A DNA stretch of 23,708 nucleotides from Chara braunii (taxonomy: Eukaryota > Streptophyta > Charophyceae > Charales > Characeae), in contig BFEA01000134.1 in assembly GCA_003427395.1 (NCBI GenBank), forward strand, positions 43,221 to 66,928, given 5' to 3'. Each line of letters begins with the position of its first letter. The first letter of the stretch is position 1. The notes below the pieces were generated by a model. It was not told where the DNA came from and ran no database searches. It worked only from the letters and a program-made list of their open reading frames with translations. Of this stretch, positions 16,188 to 23,708 are shown in pieces. A program made the translations under genes and the position numbers.

Positions 16188-19050
16188 ATGGCCAGCCTCA
16201 AAAGGAGGGCCAGAGGGAGGAGGAAAGGATACACCACGATCATGTATCAAGGTGCCATGCGGCACTGTGCACAGGAATGGCGGACAGTCAAGGACGGAGG
16301 CAGCAGGAGCATGGCCTACAACGTCATGGACTGCGACAACCCCCTGAACACAGCCCAAACTGCTGCCACCCTTCCCTACCCCGCGGAGCTATTAAAAGGA
16401 ATTAAGGAGATTCAGAGAGAGCAGGAATCAAGGAAGCTGGCGGAGGCAGCCCCGTCATCCTCCTCCTCATGGGCCTCCAAAGTTAAATGGCCATATAGTG
16501 GGGAAACACTCTCGGTGAAGCGAGGAACGGATATCGACGACAAAGACCTTGAGATCCCGCTTGCTAACCTCACAACGGCATCTGCGTTCTTTTTGTCCAA
16601 ATTCCTCGGGGGAAAAAAGCAAAGGGTGAAAACCATGCCTGAGGAAAAGATGAGGGAGAGGGATATGATCTACACACGCCACGCAAATAACTGGGTGTTT
16701 TTCGACGATGCAGCATATAAATCCGTTAATGAAAAAATAGGCTGGATAAGGAAGAGATTGACCACGCTCAAAGGGTCGGGCGAAGGGGCGCAAGATCTGT
16801 TCCTTATCCAGCCTATCTCCTCAGTAGTCTTCACAGTTCTATNTGTCTTTGACTCTGACAAAAGAGTAATAGACTCATGGAAAGCGGTCCGCTGTGACAG
16901 ATCGGAGGTCCGCATCTTTCCCTGGTCTCCCCCAAAACAACAGAGCCCGGAGGAAAAAAGGGACCAGCTGATGCAAGACCACTATTGGGTTGAATTTCGG
17001 CATGTTCCGATTGAGATACAGGGCGCTTTTGTACAGGAGATGGCCCAGAAATATGATATTATCGACTTCATTGACCCCCTTCCTCCTTACACAGCACGGA
17101 GGGATGATTATCTAATGATTGCGCTGGATCTCCCCAGGGACCACCTTTTCGCAATTGATGACGTCATCCCTTTTAGGATTGGAGGGAAAGAGTTTAGGAT
17201 ACACAGCGCACAAATTGCGGCCGTGGTGTTTTAAATGCCAATCATATGGCCACTTACCGTCTGAGCAAGACTGTCCTCACCACCCGGCTAAGAAAGTTAA
17301 AAATACTGGTCGACTTTTGTGCGACCCCTTTAGAGCAACATGGTGGAGGGGGGTGGACTCGGGGTTCGAGGGGTGGGTCTATGTAGATGAGCCAGGCAAA
17401 GAGGGGGGGGTGAGAGGCTGGGAATGGGAAGGGAAGGACGATCCCAAGGGCAGCCTCAAACCCCCGGGCCATTGGACCCCGCCGCGAACAGTCGAGGACC
17501 ATTTGGAAACCCCCCTTCCCCTGACCTCGACCAAACACCGCAAGCCAGCCATGATAATTGAACCGCATCCCAGTGACTTCCTCGTCACGGAAGACGATGG
17601 GCTAGGAGACTGGCAGCATCCAGCGCCCAGGCATAGCCTCCATGGGAAAAACGCCCCAACGAAAAGCGGGGAAGTTGAAAAATCGGGAGTCAACAGCTAC
17701 GCAGTTCTACTTGGGGAGGAAGGAGACGGAAAGGGAAAGGAGGGGGCTGCACTGGTGGCAGGAAGAAAGGAAGGGGGTGCACAGGAGTTGGAAAGAAGAA
17801 GGGAGAAAATGGACAGAAAAGAAAACAAAAAAGAATCGATCCCGCACCCCCACGCTCTGAGCAAAAACACACAGGGCCGGCCGCACCTACCACCGGGTAT
17901 GCTACAAGGGCTGGACAAACTAAAAAATGCGGAGGCAGGGGATATGTTCAGCACAGCCTTCGGTCCCCAACCAATGAATATCGACGACCCCGATGTAGAA
18001 ATGCAGGACATGCAGGACAATTGCCCAGCAAGATGGGAGGGACCGGAGGGCACACAGCGAGGAGACGATGCAGATACTAAGCTCCAAAGCTTAGCAGATT
18101 GGCTTGTTCAGCGCTTACAGGGCCAATACCCACATGGTACGAAACAGTTCTGGGACGAAGTGTACTCTCATCTAGTGACCATCCTGATTAGCAGCCCTAG
18201 CCTGAGAAAGGTGCTGGAGCAGGGACCGCCGCAGGATGCCACACAGCAACAGGTCCTGCTCAAAATTTGGGGGATTGTGTACAGACTGTTCACCCCACCT
18301 GAAGCAAAAGACACTGGATCCCCAAGCACCCCGGACGGTCTTGGAGCCTCTGCGTCACCCTCCCTACCTTCCACCACAACGCCCCCCAAGACAGCAGACC
18401 TTGCTACCCCCTCAGTCCCCCCCGATGACGGAAGTCTGCAGTGTTCCCCCCCCCTCCCCTCCTCCCAAGAATTGCAGCACATTGAGAGCGGAGACAACGA
18501 GTCTCCAAGGGGGGAGCCGGAAGGAGTGGAGGGGTCTAAGAGAAACAAATTAAGACACCTTATTGAGAAGGGGCTGCACAACACAGGCCCGGACCCTGCA
18601 GACAAATGCATTATGTTCCCAATCCGGAAAAAGGCAGGCAGGTGGGAGCTTGGTCTATCACCGAGAGAAACAGACGACCCGTATGCAGCGTCACACGAGG
18701 GTGTGTCGCTGTTAGGATGGCATCTCAGAAGAGAAGGAACACTGAGCATGATTGAGGTCAAAGAGTTTGTACAGAACAACTACAACCCCAGGACAATGGT
18801 TATCCTAAGCATCTCGTCCAAGGAACTGAAAATGGCACAGAAAGACATCTACATTCGATTTGAGGAGACCAAGGAAGCCGGCCTGACTTGGGTGTCCCAT
18901 AGCACGCTGCTGGAAATGCAACAGCTGAAAATCAAGCCAAGCCAGATTTGGTCGGCGGACGACCTGCTCGCAATCCTATGCGGGCTTCTGCGCAGAAACA
19001 CACTGAATGGAAGGCTGGATTGGGAGATGCAAGAATGGCAGAGGCTATAG
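16188..19050 (+). pseudogene. LINE ORF1 protein (RNA-binding, zinc knuckle), one frameshift
   Basis: Frame one runs from ATG 16,188 (in-frame stop just upstream at 16,170) to 17,234; frame two continues to 19,050. About 950 codons in all, longer than most plant L1 ORF1 proteins. Residues about 260-345 (DHYWVEFRHVPIEIQGAF through VIPFRIGGK) resemble the DUF4283 domain that precedes the knuckle in plant LINE ORF1 proteins. After the frame change near 17,180-17,230 comes CFKCQSYGH...C, a CX2CX4HX6C knuckle. A long Pro/Ser/Glu/Lys-rich disordered stretch follows, then a more ordered C-terminal part (about 18,600-19,050) of unknown function. ORF1 proteins coat the LINE RNA in the cytoplasmic RNP. 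One N (16,843) lies in the frame. Confidence 0.75.
16737..16816. repeat. 17-bp perfect inverted repeat inside ORF1
   Basis: Arms ATAGGCTGGATAAGGAA (16,737-16,753) and its exact complement at 16,800-16,816, with 46 bp between. Both arms are in the coding frame (reading IGWIRK and LFLIQPI). It could form an RNA stem or reflect an assembly fold, since an N lies 27 bp downstream. Confidence 0.8.
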
Positions 19051-19110
19051 CCAAAGGGAATAGGAGTTCCGCACTCAATTCAGATATAACAGATGGACTG
19101 GGTAGAAGCC

Positions 19111-19932
19111 ATCTATGAACGCAATAAGGCCTGGAGAAAAACCCTGCAGACTGCGGATCTGGACCTCAGAACTATAAATGTTAATGGGCTAGCGACCCAC
19201 AACTACGAAAAAAAACAGGCACTATGGGACCTACTCAGAGGAGTGGGAGGAAGAACTTGGCCCGACCTGGTGTGCATCCAAGAAACCCATCTCTTGAACC
19301 AACCACAGCACCACAGATCGCACAAACAAGTTTGGCCACACCAGGCTTGTACAACTTATGCACCCGCACCGGGGAAGGCGGGGGTGTCAGTCTGGGTACC
19401 TCCGGAGTCCATATTTGAGGTAGTGTTCCATCAACAAGATGAGGTGGAAGGGAGGTGGGTTTGCGTGTTGGGCATGCTTGAATTAGAACTAATCTGCGTT
19501 TTGGCCCTATACGCTCCCAACTCGGTGGAAGAGAGAAGAAGATTGTTCGAAGACCTCAAAACCATCCCCCCTCAAGGGGTCCCAGTGATCATAGCAGGAG
19601 ACTTGAATGCAGCTCCGGATAGATGGATGGACAGGTGGAGGGTACCCCCCTCCTGTGCACACACCGCCGAAGCAGATGAGATATTAGTACAGGAGTTGTG
19701 CACGTCCTTCTCTCTGTTTGACACCTTCAGACGTTTACACCCCACAGAAAAAACCTACACATGTGTTAAGAGAAACAACCCGGGAGGTTTATCGAAATCA
19801 CGGATCGACCTAATCCTTGCGGCAGACGAACTGGCGGGCGGACTAACAGCCGCTGCCATCTTACCCTCGAGCCCGTATGTGGGCCTGGACTACAAAATGT
19901 GTATAGTTGTCTTCACTTTTCGCAAACGGCCG
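19111..19932 (+). other. APE-type endonuclease domain within ORF2
   Basis: An open, unshifted segment. The metal- and phosphate-binding residues N31, E64, D170, N172 and D239 are all visible, but the last His of the SDH motif is Tyr (TAC at 19,891-19,893). The family normally cuts a T-rich target strand to prime reverse transcription. With the general-base His missing, this copy is expected to be inactive. Confidence 0.85.
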
Positions 19933-20559
19933 GATTGGGGGCCGGGTTATTACAAACTTAACACATCATTACTTCGTATGGAATCATTTAGATCTTACAT
20001 ACGACAAGTCAGGGAGTACTGGCGTGAGCGTGAACCAGAAATCGATTCGGCCATCCAATGGCTCAACAACGGACTCTTTTTCCTATCTAAGAAATGCAGC
20101 GACTTTTCGAAAATTCTGGCAGTCCAACGCTACCAGAAAGAAATCCATATTATGCAACAACTGGACCATCTCGAGCACCAAGATGACTCACAAGATAATC
20201 ATGAACGGATTGAGCAACTCCAACACCAACTAACACAATCCGCACAGTATCGATGGCAAGGAACAAGAATCAGAGGAAAACTTGCGAACTTCTCCACGGA
20301 AGGATCGATGGACGCGCGATTTTTCCACCTCGCTAAAGCACGCGTTCGTCGTACCACAATAGATGCCCTACACGACCTTGAGGCGGGTGAAAGCTCGCCG
20401 GCTTTAACCACTGTCAGACTCACCAAAATCACACGCGATTTCTTGAAGGACCTTTTCACATCCCACATACCGGATGTTGGGAGTGTAACTCCCCATCATA
20501 GAATAGATGAATTTCTGGAACCGCTAAACAGAAAACTGTCACAGGAACAACGTGCTCTC

Positions 20560-21470
20560 CTGGAAACCCCCCTTTCCAAACAAGAGGTTTGGACAGCCTT
20601 GTTGGAGATGGATGAAGAAAAATCGCCTGGGATTGATGGCTTTCCCAAAGAGTTTTGGGAAGACACATGGGACTTCATGGGGAACGACATTATGAGATTC
20701 TATGACGAAGTATGGCGTACTGGGGATATGGGGGAAATTGTGGGCCAGGAGGTGCTAACTCTGCTACACAAAAAAGGGGGATAAAATGGACATCAGGAAC
20801 TACCGCCCCATCACTCTACTGACGATAGTATACAAGATGTTGGCCAAAACTTTGACCAACCGAATGATCCCAACGATGGAGAATATAATCCACCCGGACC
20901 AGACCGGCTTCATACAGAATCGTAATATACAATAAAACATTTTGTTGGTGCATGAAGTCCTTCAACTATCCCAACGCCAGAGGAGGAACGCAGCCTTATT
21001 GTTTATAGACTTTGAAAAGGCCTATGACCATGTAGACTGACTGTTCCTGGACAAATGTCTGGAACGAATGAATTTTGGTCCGAACTTCAGAAGTTGGGTG
21101 CGAATACTTCATCAAAATGCGGCAACCAAAGTACAGGTGAACGGTTCGCTGGCACCCGCCATCAGACTAGAGCGATCGGTCCGTCAAGGTGACCCCATAG
21201 CCCCACTCTTGTTCCTTGTTATTATTGAGGCCCTGGCTGCTAACTTACGAGCTAATAAGCACATATCTAGGATCAAAATTGCCAATATCCCGGAGGACGC
21301 AGTTCCAGTGTGCTCACTATTTGCGGATGATCTCACAGTCCTGATGGAGGCGTCCCATCAGAATATGGAGGAGATTCATCAGATGATGCACAGGTTTGCG
21401 AGCATCTCCGACATGACAGACATTGACAGTCAACTGGGGCAGCAAAACACAAGGATGGTGGATCCACCAT
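20560..21470 (+). other. Reverse transcriptase core within ORF2
   Basis: The catalytic Asp of motif A (FIDFEKAYD, about 21,003-21,029) and both Asp of FADD (21,320-21,331) are kept, so the active site itself is intact despite frameshifts and stops around it. The block order matches non-LTR retrotransposon RT. Confidence 0.88.
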
Positions 21471-23660
21471 CAAGGGGGCCGACCGCCAGAACTCCCGCCG
21501 GTGAAATGGTTACCCCTCGAAGCCCCCCTCATAATTTTGGGGGTACTGATGACAGCAAAAGGGTGCCCGACCGCCAACGACGATTGGGTTGGCGTGCCGG
21601 CTTTAAATAAAATGAACGCATGGAAGGCCAAACCTACCTCCCTCTTCGGCAAGGCATTGGTGATCAACAATGTTGCCCTCGCCTCCCTATGGTATAAATC
21701 CCTTCTTTGGTCCTTAAGCAAAACTGCTATGAAGAATCTGAAAAATAAGACTGCGACCTTCCTCTAGCGGGGAGACTGTGATAAGGCCAATGTTATCAGT
21801 CGTGTGGCTTGGGATTATGTGATACAGCCAAAGAGTTTGGGAGGGCTAGGGTTAATTGACCCGGTAACCCAAGCACAAACACTCCAAGTGCAATGAATAA
21901 AAAAAATTTTGTTCAGCCCAGAATGTCCCTGGGTACCCCTGGCATCACAGCACCTGGCCGAACTGGCCCCTGCAACCACCCCTGACACTCACCCCACAAC
22001 ATGGTTGGACGACCGGTTTTGGGTTATACCACGACAGCGACAGAGCTCACAAGGGGAAGAGGGCCGTAACTTGCAGCCGGACTGCTTTTGGCCACGTCTA
22101 CTAAACACTTGGCGTAAGTTGCCACTCCCAAACAAACCCCTCCCGGACCGATGGGAGGAGGTTAGCAGGCAACCACTCTTTGGGAATCGCTGGCTCACCG
22201 ACTCCCTGGGCCGAGTTCCGAACAGTTCCGCCATTCCATGGAGAACCTAGGTCAAGAGGGGAATACTGAGGGTCAAGGATCTGTGGGACGGTGAGAGAAA
22301 AAGTTGGAAGACCGCGGATCAATTAAGAGAGTCCCTTCGATACTGTCACCACATTGACCAACACATAGAGGCACTGATCGAAACAATCCCCCTGGCCTGG
22401 TATAGAATCTTGAGGAAGGGCCCTACCATTCTCGAAGGAGATTGGGTAGCAGAAAGAGAGGACCTGAACCGGGTGGGACGGGTCCACATGATCGACCCAC
22501 AAAAAGCCCTGCTTGAGTTCTATGACGTTAGGAAAGCTGGCAGGCTACAAGGCAGTAGAACCCCGTGCATATGGAGGAACCGGGAGTCTCTATTCCGAGT
22601 TAGAATTTTGGAAGACGGGAAAGACTACATGGCCTTTCAGCCACGAAAAAGCATTCACGAGCTGGCTTTTGACCGACGGGGATGGCAATGGGAAACCTCC
22701 CAAACACCTACAGGCCCCTCCCGCATCACCAAACCGATCACAATACACAAGATAACTGTTAAATCAACATATAGATTGATGCGAGCAAAGCGCAATTTGA
22801 GGGACATAATTATCAACAGATGGGCCAGGCACTTGAACATTGACCGAGGCCAGCTTGCACCAATAAAATGGTTTCAGGAACGAAAGTCCAAACCAGCTAA
22901 GATCACGTCGCTGCAATGGCAAATATCGCACCGGTGCTTGCCAACCAACGACTGGCTGATCGACCATACCAACTTGGAGCAAAAGGGGCTTGCATTACCC
23001 TGGTGCTCGCGGTGCCTCAGACACTTTCCGCCCCACAAGAAAGCGGAAACAATGGAGTACATTTTCATGCAATGCCCGCTTGCACAATTCACATGGAGAT
23101 GGTGGGACAGGGTGTGGAGAAAAATGGGAATCCTGACCCTCTGACCATGGTCATGGCAAGCAATCTTGGTAGGCCATTGGCTGTGCCAAGGGGTCACAAC
23201 CTTTACAGAAAACATGTACAGGTTGGGACGGCGAGCGGTGCTATGGGCACTATGGTGGCAACGGTGCCTTATGGAGATGGAGAAAGTATGTGTAGAGGGG
23301 GCAGAGGTCACGGACCAGATTAAGCAGCAAGTCCAGCTAGAGCTGATGCGCAGATGGCTGGCCTTGAAACCCCAACTTGACATCTTCCAACAGATTGGGG
23401 ACGTGAAACGGGTGATTACTAACTTTTGCAGGGAATGGCTGGGGGGGGACAGGGAGGGGTGGATCGCAAAAGTGAAATGGTCCAAGAATGACCCCAATAG
23501 CAAGCAGGAATCGATGGAAGGAGCAAGGGACTATAGACTGATTTTCAAGGAATGGACCCACATTGAGCCCTCCTTCCCATTCCGCCCCCCGGCTGATTTC
23601 CCTGACCCCTTCCCCCCCCCATGCTCTCTCCCTGATAAAAGTATTCACACAAAGCACTAG

Positions 23661-23708
23661 AGGGAGAAAGGAAGGGGAAGATGACATCACTGTTGCCCCT
23701 CAGTGACC
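23661..23708 (+). other. Start of LINE 3' UTR, cut by window end
   Basis: Purine-rich sequence after the ORF2 stop. No poly-A or target duplication is reached. Confidence 0.5.

Larger units (their letters stand above)
19093..23660 (+). pseudogene. LINE ORF2 polyprotein (EN-RT-Cys domain), frameshifts and stops
   Basis: ATG 19,093 follows ORF1 by 42 bp in the same frame, with TAA at 19,087 between them. The endonuclease (EEP/APE fold) spans residues about 25-280: N31, QETH with E64, GDLNA with D170 and N172, SRIDLIL with D239. The final SDH motif reads LDYK, so the catalytic His is Tyr267. RT: KSPGIDGFP (about 20,620), then a +1 frame change in the G run near 20,775-20,780, NYRPITLL, FIDFEKAYD, RQGDPIAPLLF (about 21,183), FADD (21,320-21,331), a second frame change near 21,425, then TVNWGSK. 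GGLGLIDP follows at about 21,840. The Cys/His cluster WCSRC...ETMEYIFMQC lies at about 23,010-23,075. In-frame stops are at 20,933, 21,038, 21,765, 21,894, 22,248 and 23,142. The final stop is at 23,658. Intact relatives nick DNA and reverse transcribe LINE RNA at the target. Confidence 0.88.
15684..23708 (+). mobile_element. Younger LINE retrotransposon, nearly full length, 3' end beyond window
   Basis: Two-ORF non-LTR element: 5' monomers, ORF1 with zinc knuckle (16,188-19,050), a 42-bp spacer and ORF2 with EN, RT and Cys-rich C-terminus (19,093-23,660), then the start of the 3' UTR. The order matches plant-type L1 elements. The 5' boundary is uncertain and may include the array from 14,590. 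Both ORFs are broken, so this copy cannot act on its own, but long open stretches show recent insertion compared with the relic at 9,966. The 3' end and target duplication are not in the window. Confidence 0.85.

Noticed and set aside
20933-23144. Reassigned stop codons or a variant genetic code
   Set aside because: All three stop codons appear, at both Trp and Gln positions, alongside frameshifts; simple decay explains it.

Overview
The window looks like a transposon-rich stretch of a eukaryotic nuclear genome. Coding traces belong to non-LTR (LINE) retrotransposons, and much of the rest is microsatellites, minisatellites, MITE-like elements and short poly-A-tailed repeats. The LINEs have an ORF1 with a zinc knuckle and an ORF2 with an APE-type endonuclease, a reverse transcriptase and a C-terminal Cys-rich (zf-RVT-like) region. 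The MITEs look PIF/Harbinger-like. Together these resemble green-plant (streptophyte) genomes, and a charophyte alga such as Chara would fit, but the species assignment is an inference. No bacterial operon, rRNA gene, CRISPR array or intact host gene is visible.

Layout. 1-5,000: diverged tandem repeats, a facing (GA)n/(TC)n pair, an ATC-rich region, a 15-bp minisatellite, a recent 43-bp duplication and two poly-A-tailed copies of a short dispersed repeat. 5,040-5,340: a tRNA-derived SINE-like unit with A box, B box and CATA tail. 5,340-9,360: mostly unrecognised sequence, with a 161-bp tandem duplication and two hydrophobic open stretches on the minus strand that could be exons of a membrane protein. 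9,378-9,957: (GT)n, (CAAT)n and a CpG-rich palindromic island.

9,966-11,943: a decayed, 5'-truncated LINE ORF2 relic. Two younger insertions sit inside its reverse transcriptase region: a poly-A-tailed SINE-like element in reverse orientation with a 16-bp target duplication, and a 128-bp MITE flanked by TTAA. Both add a multiple of three bases, and removing them restores a continuous RT-like frame. 12,309-13,322: two related MITEs in tandem with GGGCCTCGTT termini and TAA-type target duplications; the first is full of perfect hairpins. 13,500-14,300: a cluster of copies of the poly-A repeat in both orientations.

14,590-23,708: a second, much younger LINE. It has a GC-rich tandem array, a candidate 73-bp intron, two to three tandem 5' monomers, ORF1 (one frameshift), a 42-bp spacer, ORF2 (two frameshifts, six in-frame stops, endonuclease catalytic His replaced by Tyr) and the start of its 3' UTR. 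Most of the stop codons are explained by single C-to-T or G-to-A changes, as expected for a silenced, methylated copy. The most interesting items are the nested, datable insertions in the older relic and the possibly monomer-driven, spliced 5' end of the younger LINE.
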